Shown here: piece after piece, positions 54,041 to 62,080 of the stretch
How the letters are laid out: each line of letters starts with the position of its first letter
How positions within the stretch are numbered: the first letter of the stretch is position 1
Program-made: the position numbers and the translations under genes
Notes under the pieces: generated by a model
The model's input: the letters and a program-made list of their open reading frames with translations, nothing else
The model's database searches: none
Told to the model about the DNA's origin: nothing
NCBI RefSeq assembly: GCF_016638705.1
Contig: NZ_CP067341.1
Location: 5,149,501-5,213,500, forward strand
DNA length: 64,000 nt
Direction of reading: 5' to 3'
Origin: Lysinibacillus agricola
GTDB taxonomy: Bacteria; Bacillota; Bacilli; Bacillales_A; Planococcaceae

Positions 54041-54096
54041 ATTACTTTGACAGGTAGAGTAATGTTTGCTAATATTACTCTGACAGATAGAGCAAT
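54041..54096 (+). promoter_or_regulatory. Promoter with twin operators for the PadR/HAAS operon
   Basis: Two 23-bp direct copies of ATTACTyTGACAGrTAGAGyAAT, 54041-54063 and 54074-54096, spaced 33 bp (three helical turns); each is itself an imperfect inverted repeat. They overlap a near-consensus SigA promoter, TTGACA 54047-54052 and TAATAT 54070-54075 with a 17-bp spacer. This is the expected layout for autorepression by the PadR protein. Confidence 0.8.
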
Positions 54097-54115
54097 AAAA
54101 ATAAGTAGGTGACTT

Positions 54116-54445
54116 ATGGTTCGAAGTGACATCATCCGCGGACACTTGGATTCCATTATTTTAAGGTTAATTTTAGAGAAAGATCGTTATGGTTATGAAA
54201 TTTCTCAGGAAATAAGTATCCGCACAAATAATCGTTTTCAAATTAAGGAAGCAACTTTGTACGCAGTTTTTCAACGCCTTGAAAAAAAGGAAATTATTGA
54301 AGCCTATTATGGTGATGTTTCACATGGAGGCAAAAGAAAGTATTACCGTATTACCCCTTTAGGTAAAGCTTATTTAAACGAGCTAGTAAAAGAGTGGTCG
54401 GAAGTAAAAGAAATAATCGACTTATTTATGGAGGGCTTAGAATGA
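54116..54445 (+). CDS. PadR-family repressor
   Basis: 109 aa. Starts MVRSDIIRGHLDSIILRLILEKDRYGYEIS, with the winged-helix core KEATLYAVFQRLEKKEIIEAYYG and the GGKRKYYRITPLGKAYL wing; the short C-terminal helix is typical of PadR-s2. GTAGGTGA precedes the start. Its stop overlaps the ATG of the next gene (ATGA), so the two are coupled. The twin operator in its promoter predicts autoregulation. Confidence 0.92.
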   Translation: MVRSDIIRGHLDSIILRLILEKDRYGYEISQEISIRTNNRFQIKEATLYAVFQRLEKKEIIEAYYGDVSHGGKRKYYRITPLGKAYLNELVKEWSEVKEIIDLFMEGLE

Positions 54446-54849
54446 AAAAAATAAAAAACCATATTGATGAGCTTTTTAAAGACATTCCTCATAATAAAGA
54501 AACAGAGATGGTTAAACAAGAAATCATTCAAAATCTTGAAGAAAAAGTATTTTATTTGATGGATCAAGGGAAAGAACAAGAGGATGCCATCAACAAAGCC
54601 ATCGTGGAGTTTGGAGATATTGAGGATTTAAAAAAGGAATTAGGTGTCAAGGAGCCCGAAAAGAAAAACATGGCTAAATTAAATTTAGAATTTTCTATAT
54701 GGGGTAGTAGCTTAATTATTGCATTTTTTGTTTTTATTAATCTTTACTATACGCCACATACAATTTGGGCAATCTATCCAATTTTCGCAATATTATGGTG
54801 GCCTCTAGCTATGTACTTCGTTTGGTCACGTAAGAAATGGAGTGAATAA
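54442..54849 (+). CDS. HAAS-type membrane protein
   Basis: 135 aa from the ATG at 54442 with GGAGGG 6 nt upstream. The N-terminal HAAS/permease-prefix region (1-75: IKNHIDELFKDIPHNKETEM, AINKAIVEFGDIEDLKKELG) is followed by two hydrophobic segments with the motif YYTPHTIWAIYPIFAILWWP (~104-123), which recurs four times in the next gene. It overlaps padR by 4 bp. Probable membrane sensor or anti-regulator (inference). Confidence 0.85.
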   Translation: MKKIKNHIDELFKDIPHNKETEMVKQEIIQNLEEKVFYLMDQGKEQEDAINKAIVEFGDIEDLKKELGVKEPEKKNMAKLNLEFSIWGSSLIIAFFVFINLYYTPHTIWAIYPIFAILWWPLAMYFVWSRKKWSE

Positions 54850-54852
54850 AAC

Positions 54853-55512
54853 ATGAAGAACTTTATTAGCTTTTCGATTGTTGGTAGTTTGATGACAATG
54901 ATTTTTTTAGGAATCGTCAATTATACGACGTCACCTCAGGAGCTTTGGTTTATTTACCCGTGCTTACTAGTTTTGCTATGGCCAATTACGTTATTCTTTA
55001 TGTCTAAAAGAATGTATAAACAATATTCTCTTGTTTGTAGTGCCATGATTATTGCTTTTCTTATCATTGAAAATTATGTATACTCGCCCGATCATATATG
55101 GTTCATTTATGCGGTTTATCCAATCATCTGGTGGCCAATTCTTATGTATTTAGAGGAAAAAGCAAAAACATTAAAAATTGCACTAATAGGCTGTGCAAGT
55201 ACCATTATTTATTACTCCTTATTAAATATTATTTTGTCCCATCCATACCCTTGGGCGATCTATCCAGCATTTTTAGTAATTTGGTGGCCCTTAGCTTTAT
55301 ACCACGCACAAAGAAAAACGTTTGTAGCATTCTCTGTTACCGCTACAGTTCTTATCAGTATCTTTTTTATTACAGTAAATATTGTCTCTTCACCAGGAGT
55401 GATATGGGCGTTTTATCCAATCTTTGTAGTTCTATGGTGGCCCCTAAGCATGTACTTTTATGTTTATAAAAGAAAAATGTACAATTCAACAACTCTTCCT
55501 AAAAGAATCTAA
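54853..55512 (+). CDS. Membrane protein with four tandem two-helix repeats
   Basis: 219 aa built from four copies of a roughly 50-residue unit: a hydrophobic helix, then S/TSP-x-x-(I/L)W-x-IYP, then a second helix ending in (L/W)WP(I/L)-x-x-(Y/F) and a short basic loop. Example motifs are SPQELWFIYP, SPDHIWFIYA, HPYPWAIYP and SPGVIWAFYP. The same unit ends the preceding protein, so the gene arose by internal duplication of that 2TM module. It begins 3 bp after the previous stop. No function is known. Confidence 0.82.
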   Translation: MKNFISFSIVGSLMTMIFLGIVNYTTSPQELWFIYPCLLVLLWPITLFFMSKRMYKQYSLVCSAMIIAFLIIENYVYSPDHIWFIYAVYPIIWWPILMYLEEKAKTLKIALIGCASTIIYYSLLNIILSHPYPWAIYPAFLVIWWPLALYHAQRKTFVAFSVTATVLISIFFITVNIVSSPGVIWAFYPIFVVLWWPLSMYFYVYKRKMYNSTTLPKRI

Positions 55513-55550
55513 AAATTTTGATTACAATTTACATTCGCAGAGGGAATTAG

Positions 55551-55694
55551 ATGAAAAAGATAATGAGATTAATATCTTCTACAGTGTCCGTATTTTACAT
55601 TGACAAGAAATTAATTTCCTTAAGGATATCGGCAGTAGCCCATATTATTTATTTGCTATATAATTTAGTTATTAAATATTTTAACAGGCTGTGA
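55551..55694 (+). CDS. Small hydrophobic protein, 47 aa
   Basis: ATG at 55551 with AGAGGG 7 nt upstream; reads MKKIMRLISSTVSVFYIDKK, then a hydrophobic stretch (SAVAHIIYLLYNLVIKYF), ending NRL at TGA 55692-55694. The N-terminus is basic, followed by one possible membrane helix. It ends 4 bp before the MarR start, so coupled translation is likely. It may be a leader or small membrane protein, or part of the preceding operon; unrecognised family. Confidence 0.5.
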   Translation: MKKIMRLISSTVSVFYIDKKLISLRISAVAHIIYLLYNLVIKYFNRL

Positions 55695-55698
55695 TTAT

Positions 55699-56112
55699 AT
55701 GTCAGAAAACAATCAACTGCATAACGTGGAAATCATTATGAGAGAGATGCTTGAAATACAGCAAAAATCAAAAATGTTTGTAAATCTCTTATCTGAAGGA
55801 GAATCATTATCTCAAAACCAACTGATCCTCCTACTTCAGCTAAAAATTAATGGTGGTATGAAAGCAACAGAAATTGCTGAATTCTTTAGTGTGACACCTG
55901 GAGCCGTTACATCAATGTGCGATAAGCTGGAAAAATTAGAATTAGTAGAGCGGCTTAGAGAGAAAGAAGATCGTCGTGTCGTAAAGATGATTTTAACTAA
56001 TAGCGGCGAATTGAAGGTTCAAGATTTATTTTTAAAGTTTTCACAGGAAAAACTGATAGATATGGCAAAAGTATTGCGTGAGGTTAATCAGTTAATGAAT
56101 AAAATTTTTTAG
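55699..56112 (+). CDS. MarR-family transcriptional regulator
   Basis: 137 aa winged-helix dimer. N-terminal dimerisation helix (1-30), recognition helix region MKATEIAEFFSVTPGAVTSMCDKLEKLELVER (~54-85) and the wing REKEDRRVVKMILTNSG. Typical of repressors of efflux or stress genes, but no efflux gene is adjacent. A terminator overlaps its last codon. The ATG lacks a strong ribosome site of its own, consistent with coupling to the small gene upstream. Confidence 0.87.
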   Translation: MSENNQLHNVEIIMREMLEIQQKSKMFVNLLSEGESLSQNQLILLLQLKINGGMKATEIAEFFSVTPGAVTSMCDKLEKLELVERLREKEDRRVVKMILTNSGELKVQDLFLKFSQEKLIDMAKVLREVNQLMNKIF

Positions 56113-56141
56113 GATTTCATAAAATTGAAATCCTTTTTTTA
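56111..56141 (+). terminator. Rho-independent terminator
   Basis: Perfect 9-bp arms 56111-56119 and 56126-56134 (AGGATTTCA), followed by seven T. Confidence 0.92.
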
Positions 56142-56341
56142 TTGCCCAGAAAATATGTGTGGTAATTCATGAAATTCTCATTATTTCCATTGGTTCATTA
56201 TTCACTTGCACAACTTATTTATATCATATAAACTACTAAAAATTATTATTATTTATACCTTTCTTAATTTAAATAACATTAGAAATATTCTGATTTAATT
56301 TTAAGATGAAATGTTAAAATGGAATATAAGAGGTGAGTTCA

Positions 56342-57601
56342 ATGCGTTTAGAAGTAAATCAAAAATTAGATTTAAAATTAGCTATGACAAAACAATTGAG
56401 ACAAGCAATAGAATTGTTACAAATGCCTTCAGATGAGCTTGAAACATTTCTTATAGAACAATCACTTTCAAATCCCTTAATTGAAGTGAAAGATAGCTTT
56501 CACTTTAAGGAAGGTTATCATACAAACAAATATATGAATCTACCTGAAAACAATGCGGAGTTCCGGATATCAAATGTAGATTACCTTTTAAGTGAAATTC
56601 GTTTAACTTATCATTCATCTGAAGATTATCAGCTTCTTCAACAGCTTATTCTAAACTTAAATGAGTTTGGTTATTTACCAAATGTGACTCAGTTATTTTC
56701 ACAGTCTCAATACAACCACGCTTTACAGCTTCTGAAAAATTTAGATTATGTAGGTGTGGGGGCTGCAGATTTTAAGCATTGCTTACTGTTACAACTAGAA
56801 GCTTTCTATCCTGATGAATTATTTGCTAAAGAAATTATCCAACATCACTTAGAAAAATTAGCTGATCGTAAGTGGAATGACATAAAAAAATGTTTACAGA
56901 TAGATGAAGAAGAACTGAAATATAATATAAATATTATAAAATCATTAAACCCAAAGCCTTTTAAACCTGATTATTCTAGTATGTCTGAAGTTATTCGTCC
57001 CGATATAATAGTTGACATTAAAGATGATTTCATAACTTACGCTTTAAGTGACTGGTTCTCTCCTTCTATTACTATGACAAAAATAGAGTCGATGTACTTA
57101 TCAACAGAAGAACAAAAACAAATGAATAAATGGGAGAAGGATTACAACTGGTTATCTCAATCTCTTGAACAACGAAGAGAAACAATGATCGCTATAATGG
57201 AGTACTTAATACGAGAACAATTGGAAGCCCTTAAAAATGGACTATATTTTATAAAACCAATGACTCTTAAAGATATTTCAGTAGCTATTGATCGTCATGA
57301 ATCTACTGTTAGTAGAGCAACGATGAACAAATATATTCAAGCACCTTGGGGAACTTTCTTAATGAAGAATTTATTTTCATCTAAGGTAACGACTCATTCT
57401 GGGGAAGATATCTCTAAGGAAAAAATAAAAACACAAATTCTTGAACTTGTAAAAAATGAAAATAAGAAAAAACCATTATCTGATAATAAAATATTGGAAC
57501 TCATTTGCAACCAAGAAGGAGTTGAGTTATCTAGAAGAACAATCGCTAAATACCGAGATGAATTAAATATCCCCTCATCCTCTAAACGAAAAGAATTGTA
57601 G
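56342..57601 (+). CDS. sigL: RNA polymerase sigma-54 factor SigL
   Basis: 419 aa from ATG 56342 (AGAGGTGA 5 nt upstream). Region I is the Gln/Leu-rich N-terminus MRLEVNQKLDLKLAMTKQLRQ to EQSLSNPLIE (1-45). The core-binding domain is ~75-230 and the HTH ~330-360 (TLKDISVAIDRHESTVSRATMNKY, -12 recognition). The RpoN box is LSRRTIAKYRDELNIPSS near the C-terminus (-24 recognition). It requires bacterial enhancer-binding proteins. It is convergent with the 2-oxoacid dehydrogenase operon; related acetoin operons in Bacillus depend on SigL. Confidence 0.93.
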   Translation: MRLEVNQKLDLKLAMTKQLRQAIELLQMPSDELETFLIEQSLSNPLIEVKDSFHFKEGYHTNKYMNLPENNAEFRISNVDYLLSEIRLTYHSSEDYQLLQQLILNLNEFGYLPNVTQLFSQSQYNHALQLLKNLDYVGVGAADFKHCLLLQLEAFYPDELFAKEIIQHHLEKLADRKWNDIKKCLQIDEEELKYNINIIKSLNPKPFKPDYSSMSEVIRPDIIVDIKDDFITYALSDWFSPSITMTKIESMYLSTEEQKQMNKWEKDYNWLSQSLEQRRETMIAIMEYLIREQLEALKNGLYFIKPMTLKDISVAIDRHESTVSRATMNKYIQAPWGTFLMKNLFSSKVTTHSGEDISKEKIKTQILELVKNENKKKPLSDNKILELICNQEGVELSRRTIAKYRDELNIPSSSKRKEL

Positions 57602-57610
57602 AACGCAAAG

Positions 57611-57647
57611 AAAGGTGAAGAAAACCGCTAAGCTCTTCTTCACCTTT
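57611..57647. terminator. Terminator between sigL and the catabolic operon
   Basis: Perfect 12-bp arms 57611-57622 and 57636-57647 (AAAGGTGAAGAA), T-rich on the + side, A-rich on the other; bidirectional use is possible. Confidence 0.87.
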
Positions 57648-57687
57648 TGATATATTTTAAGGGGAATTTAATTTTTAATGATAGTCA

Positions 57688-58506
57688 TTATTTATTTATT
57701 AAATTTACCATCTGACTGTAATTTACATCTTTCTGAAACCACATTTTTATTGCCTTGTGATTTTGCATAACTAGCATGGTCATACCATTTTGTATACGGG
57801 CACCTAAATTTTTAGCTTGTTTAAGAAATGCTGTGTTTTTGGGATTATAAATGACATCCGAAACAATCGCTTTTTCTTTTAGCTGTACAATATTTAGAGG
57901 CATGGCATCCGTATGTGGCCACATACCTATAGGGGTAGTTTGAATGATAACGTCATATTTAAGTGTTTGCTGCTCAGCTTCTTCATAGGATAAGATCTTA
58001 ATATTCGGTCTATCTATCGAGTTCTTCACCTTATCTACTGTTCGGTTTGTTATATCAATTTCAACATCTTCAAATTGCAGGAGCTCAAAGTAGATGGATT
58101 TAGCTACTCCACCAAATCCAATCAAAAGAATTTTCATTCCATTCAAGTTTGATAGGTTAAACTCTTGTAAAAGTCCTGCTAACCACGCTTGACCATCAAA
58201 ATTATATCCAATAAGCTTACCGTTCAATGCTTGAATAATGTTAACAACCCCTGTATTTTTAGCAGTAATATCTAACTCATCTATATATGGCAGCACTTTC
58301 TCCTTATAGGGAATGGTGACAAGTAATCCTCCTACACGACTGGATTTTAATTGCATCATTATATTTGTTAATCCATCATCTGCCACTTCAAACTTTTGAA
58401 ACGTGGCTTGAATATTATTCTCTTTATAGGTTTCATTTTGCAATAAAGGCGAAAGTGAGTGCACTAAGGGATTTCCCAAAATACCATAGACTTGAATAAA
58501 AACCAC
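57688..58506 (-). CDS. Shikimate dehydrogenase-like protein (AroE/quinate dehydrogenase family)
   Basis: About 272 aa. Substrate domain: YGILGNPLVHSLSPLLQNE (the SxS motif), VTIPYKEKVLPYID with the catalytic Lys, and NFDGQAWLAGL with the catalytic Asp. NAD(P)-binding domain: LLIGFGGVAKSIYFEL and ITNRT. It reversibly reduces 3-dehydroshikimate or a related hydroxy acid. As last gene of a catabolic operon it is probably not the biosynthetic AroE. The start is uncertain: GTG 58506 is used here, TTG 58530 overlaps the previous gene, and an ATT at 58497 sits best relative to AGAGGGTGG and the family N-terminus. Confidence 0.82.
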   Translation of the reverse strand: MVFIQVYGILGNPLVHSLSPLLQNETYKENNIQATFQKFEVADDGLTNIMMQLKSSRVGGLLVTIPYKEKVLPYIDELDITAKNTGVVNIIQALNGKLIGYNFDGQAWLAGLLQEFNLSNLNGMKILLIGFGGVAKSIYFELLQFEDVEIDITNRTVDKVKNSIDRPNIKILSYEEAEQQTLKYDVIIQTTPIGMWPHTDAMPLNIVQLKEKAIVSDVIYNPKNTAFLKQAKNLGARIQNGMTMLVMQNHKAIKMWFQKDVNYSQMVNLINK

Positions 58507-58517
58507 CCTCTCTATTC

Positions 58518-59936
58518 TTATTGATTCCAAATAACTAGCTTTAATTCTGTCATTTCTTCTATAGCATATTTTATACCCTCTCGACAGTTACCACTTTCTT
58601 TCACACCTCCATACGGCATATGGTCTACTCTAAATGTTGGAATGTCATTAATAACTACTCCACCTACTTCTAAAAGATGCATGGCTTTTGAAGCTTTTCG
58701 AATATCATTTGTAAAAATACCAGCTTGTAATCCAAACCGAGAATCATTTATTGCTTCAATAGCTTCTTGAACAGTACTAATTTTATTTACTGTAACAATG
58801 GGCGCAAAGACCTCTTGGCACGATACTTTTGAAATTGAAGGTACTTCAGCTAAAATAGTAGGTTTTAAAATATTTGCTTCTACTTGGCCCCCACTAATTA
58901 ATTTTGCTCCCTCTGCTATCGCCTCATCAATCCAGCTTAGGGCTCGATTATTGTCCTCTATACTAATCAGCGTTGAAATATCTGTCGTTATATTCAGCGG
59001 ATCTCCCAATACCAATTTCTCAGCCTTTTCTTTAAACTTTTGCAAAAATTCTTCTGCCACACTTTCATGCACATAAATTCGTTGTAATGAAATGCAAATT
59101 TGTCCTTGATTTGAAAATGCCCCAACCACACATTTATCAGTTATTACATCAATATCCGTATGTTGATCGATGATTAATCCTGCATTCGATCCTAGTTCTA
59201 GGGAGACTTTCTTCAGTCCAGCACGTTGTTTTATACCTAACCCAACGCCTGGACTTCCCGTAAACGTAACCATTTTTACTTTTTCACTTTCTACCAAAAC
59301 ATCTCCAACTGTTCTTCCACTTCCAGTTACCAAATTAAATGCGCCTTTTGGTAAATCTGTTTGGCTTAATAATTCCGCTAAAAATATGGATGATAGCGGT
59401 GTTTGAGATGCTGGTTTTAGAACAACCGTATTACCCGCTGCAATCGCTGGCCCTAATTTATGTGCGACTAAATTCATCGGGAAATTAAATGGCGTAATAG
59501 CTGCTACCACTCCTAATGGTTCTCGAATTGTTAATCCAATTTTATTCGCACCATTTTTGGCAGCATCGATAGGTAGAACTTCACCGTAAATTCGTTTTGC
59601 CTCTTCTGCCGCGAATTTATAAGTTTCTATTGTTCGTTCTACTTCACCTATTGCAAATTTCAAAGGCTTCGCAGATTCTAATGAAATAATCTCTGCGGCT
59701 TTGTCTTTATTAGTAATTAACAGGTTTACCAACTGTTCTAATATATTTGAGCGCTCATAAGCCGTTAGATTTCGCATTACTTTAAATGCTTCTTGTGCTG
59801 CATCGATTGCCTCTTCAACCTGCTCGATTGAAGCCTGGGCAATCTTTGCGATTGTTTGTTGTGAATAAGGTGACTTTAAATCACTATATATTTCACTTTC
59901 TCTCCATTGTCCATCAATATATAAATTTTTTCTCAT
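58518..59936 (-). CDS. Aldehyde dehydrogenase (paralogue of 968-2395)
   Basis: 472 aa. ITPFNFPMNLVAHKLGPAIAAG, FTGSPGVGLGI, catalytic Glu in SLELGSNAG (~247), catalytic Cys in NQGQICISLQRIYVH (~281), and VDHMPYGGVKESGNCREG at the end. Its ATG overlaps the SDR stop (ATGA), and GGAGGTG lies 10 nt upstream. It resembles lactaldehyde/phosphonoacetaldehyde/sulfoacetaldehyde-type enzymes. In this operon it probably oxidises an aldehyde arising from the pathway that ends at the 2-oxoacid dehydrogenase. Confidence 0.9.
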   Translation of the reverse strand: MRKNLYIDGQWRESEIYSDLKSPYSQQTIAKIAQASIEQVEEAIDAAQEAFKVMRNLTAYERSNILEQLVNLLITNKDKAAEIISLESAKPLKFAIGEVERTIETYKFAAEEAKRIYGEVLPIDAAKNGANKIGLTIREPLGVVAAITPFNFPMNLVAHKLGPAIAAGNTVVLKPASQTPLSSIFLAELLSQTDLPKGAFNLVTGSGRTVGDVLVESEKVKMVTFTGSPGVGLGIKQRAGLKKVSLELGSNAGLIIDQHTDIDVITDKCVVGAFSNQGQICISLQRIYVHESVAEEFLQKFKEKAEKLVLGDPLNITTDISTLISIEDNNRALSWIDEAIAEGAKLISGGQVEANILKPTILAEVPSISKVSCQEVFAPIVTVNKISTVQEAIEAINDSRFGLQAGIFTNDIRKASKAMHLLEVGGVVINDIPTFRVDHMPYGGVKESGNCREGIKYAIEEMTELKLVIWNQ

Positions 59937-60685
59937 CGTGATAAAACACCTCCATCGACTGGGATTAAAATGCCTGTAACATAATCAGATGCTTTGGTAG
60001 CTAAAAACATAGCTGTACCTACAATATCTTGAGGATCGCCCCATTTTTTAGATGGAATGCGATCTTCAAATTCTTTTTTACGTACTGAGTCCTGTAAAAT
60101 ATCGGAATTCATGTCTGTTAAAATATACCCCGGAGCAATGGCATTTACTTGAATCCCATATTGAGCCCATTCATTTGATAATGATTTTGTTAATTGTAGT
60201 ACCGCTCCCTTACTTGCTGAATAAGGTGAAGAATTGTACGCCCCAACAATGGATACGATTGAGCTTAGATTAATAATTTTACCTTGTCCAAATTTTTTCA
60301 TTTCGACTGCCGCTAATCGACTTAATTCAAATAAAGATAAGACATTTAAGTTAAATATTTTTTGCCATGTATCTAATGGTACATCCACCGCTGGACTACG
60401 TTTAATAATTCCTGCACAGTTAATAAGAACATCTACTTTTCCATCTAATAGCTCTAAAGCTTGTTTAAAATATAGTTTTATTTTCTCGACTTCCATTAAG
60501 TCACACTTAATATAGCCAACATTTAAAGAGCTAAGTGAGGCTGTTTTGTCAGAAATATCCAGAACAATAATTTCAGCTCCAGCCTGCTTAAAGGCCTTTA
60601 CGAATTCATGGCCAATTCCTTGAGCCCCACCGGTTACAATTATTTTTTTCCCTTTTAGATTAAAAAGTTCAGTGTTGTCTGTCAT
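59933..60685 (-). CDS. Short-chain dehydrogenase/reductase
   Basis: 250 aa from the ATG at 60685 (AAAGGGG ~8 nt upstream; the frame extends to a TTG at 60706 lacking a site). Rossmann motif VTGGAQGIGHEF (TGxxxGxG, ~17-28), NCAGI (~90), the catalytic Ser near LSSIVS, and the YSASKG Tyr-Lys pair (~154). The C-terminal GGVLSR end resembles gluconate 5-dehydrogenase/KduD-like sugar-acid dehydrogenases. It starts 1 bp after the E3 gene and overlaps the aldehyde dehydrogenase gene. Exact substrate unknown. Confidence 0.88.
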   Translation of the reverse strand: MTDNTELFNLKGKKIIVTGGAQGIGHEFVKAFKQAGAEIIVLDISDKTASLSSLNVGYIKCDLMEVEKIKLYFKQALELLDGKVDVLINCAGIIKRSPAVDVPLDTWQKIFNLNVLSLFELSRLAAVEMKKFGQGKIINLSSIVSIVGAYNSSPYSASKGAVLQLTKSLSNEWAQYGIQVNAIAPGYILTDMNSDILQDSVRKKEFEDRIPSKKWGDPQDIVGTAMFLATKASDYVTGILIPVDGGVLSR

Positions 60686-60686
60686 G

Positions 60687-62066
60687 TTAATGAACCCCTT
60701 TACCAATACTTAAATTAGCTACTTCCATAAATATTTCAGACAGTGATGGGTGTGGTTGAATCATCTCAGCCATTTCATACACGGTACCTTCAAGACTCAT
60801 ATATGCCGATCCTTGTCCAATTAATTCTGTTACATATGGACCTACCATACACATACCATAAATTTCACCGTATTTAGAATCTGTAAATACTTTGACAAAG
60901 CCATCTTTTTTTCCTAAAGTCTGAGCTTTTCCATTTCCAAAAAGATTATATTTAGTAACTGTGTAATCAATACCTTTACTTTTCAAGTCATTTTCTGATT
61001 GGCCAATACTTGCAATTTGTAAATTTGTATAAATGCATCGTGGCACAATTGAATAATCGATTTTCTTTTGTTTACCTAAAATATTCTCAATGACAGTTAA
61101 TCCTTCTGCACTTGCAACGTGAGCAAGCTGATATCCGCCTATTACATCTCCGACCGCATAAATATTTGAAATATTTGTTTGTAAATAGTCGTTAACTTTA
61201 ATAAATGCTCCATTGTACGCTAAGCCTAATTGCTTGGTCGCAGAATCGTTAGGTGTCCGTCCTACTGCCATAAGTAACTCTTCTGAAGAAACGACAACTT
61301 TCTCTCCTGATTTCTTCTCTACTTTTAGTGTCTTTAATCCATTTTCTTCACTCATACTTGTCACAAGATGTTCCGTTAAAATATTAATTCCTTTTTCGTG
61401 AAGCTTTTTGTGTAAAACTTTTGAAGCTTCCTCATCTTCCATAGCAATAATTCTGTTGCTATATTCAATAATAGTCACTTTAGATCCTAAACTATGAAAT
61501 ACATCGGCCAGCTCTACGCCAATTACCCCACCACCAACAATCGTAATAGATGATGGTAACGTTTTAAGATCAAAAATTGTATCAGTTGTATGATATTTAA
61601 CTTTCTCTAAGCCTTCCATTTTCGGAATAAATGGACGGCTTCCTGTTGCAATAATAATATTTTTAGTTGAAAGAGTAGTCTTTTCATTATTTGAAATGAC
61701 TTCAACCTCTTGAGGATTTTTTATTGATCCTAACCCATTAAATACTTCTACTTTTCTAGTTTTTAATAAAGATTGGATACCCATTCTTAAATTATTAAGA
61801 ACTGAATTTTTGTAGGCAACCATACCTTCCATCGAAAATTCTACGTCTTTTACTATAATCCCACGTTGCTTTCCTTGCTCAATTTCTTCTAGTATTTCTG
61901 CATTTTTTAGAAAGGTTTTTGATGGGATACAGCCTTGATTGAGGCAAGTTCCTCCTAGCTGTCCAGCTTCTATAAGCGCAACCTTTAGTCCTTCACTGGC
62001 CCCTCTCAACGCAGCGACATATCCCCCGGGACCTCCGCCAATTATGATTACATCAAATGTTGTCAT
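60687..62066 (-). CDS. lpdA: Dihydrolipoyl dehydrogenase (E3)
   Basis: 459 aa flavoprotein disulfide reductase that reoxidises dihydrolipoamide with NAD. FAD site IIGGGPGGYVAALRGA (~7-22), redox disulfide GGTCLNQGCIPSK (Cys42/Cys47), NAD site VGGGVIGVELADVF, second FAD motif YAVGDVIGGYQLAH, and the active-site His-Glu in PHPSLSE. Preceded by GAGGTGAG. Third gene of the complex after E1beta and E2, dedicated to this operon rather than to the housekeeping pyruvate complex. Confidence 0.94.
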   Translation of the reverse strand: MTTFDVIIIGGGPGGYVAALRGASEGLKVALIEAGQLGGTCLNQGCIPSKTFLKNAEILEEIEQGKQRGIIVKDVEFSMEGMVAYKNSVLNNLRMGIQSLLKTRKVEVFNGLGSIKNPQEVEVISNNEKTTLSTKNIIIATGSRPFIPKMEGLEKVKYHTTDTIFDLKTLPSSITIVGGGVIGVELADVFHSLGSKVTIIEYSNRIIAMEDEEASKVLHKKLHEKGINILTEHLVTSMSEENGLKTLKVEKKSGEKVVVSSEELLMAVGRTPNDSATKQLGLAYNGAFIKVNDYLQTNISNIYAVGDVIGGYQLAHVASAEGLTVIENILGKQKKIDYSIVPRCIYTNLQIASIGQSENDLKSKGIDYTVTKYNLFGNGKAQTLGKKDGFVKVFTDSKYGEIYGMCMVGPYVTELIGQGSAYMSLEGTVYEMAEMIQPHPSLSEIFMEVANLSIGKGVH

Positions 62067-62080
62067 GTTCTCACCTCAAT

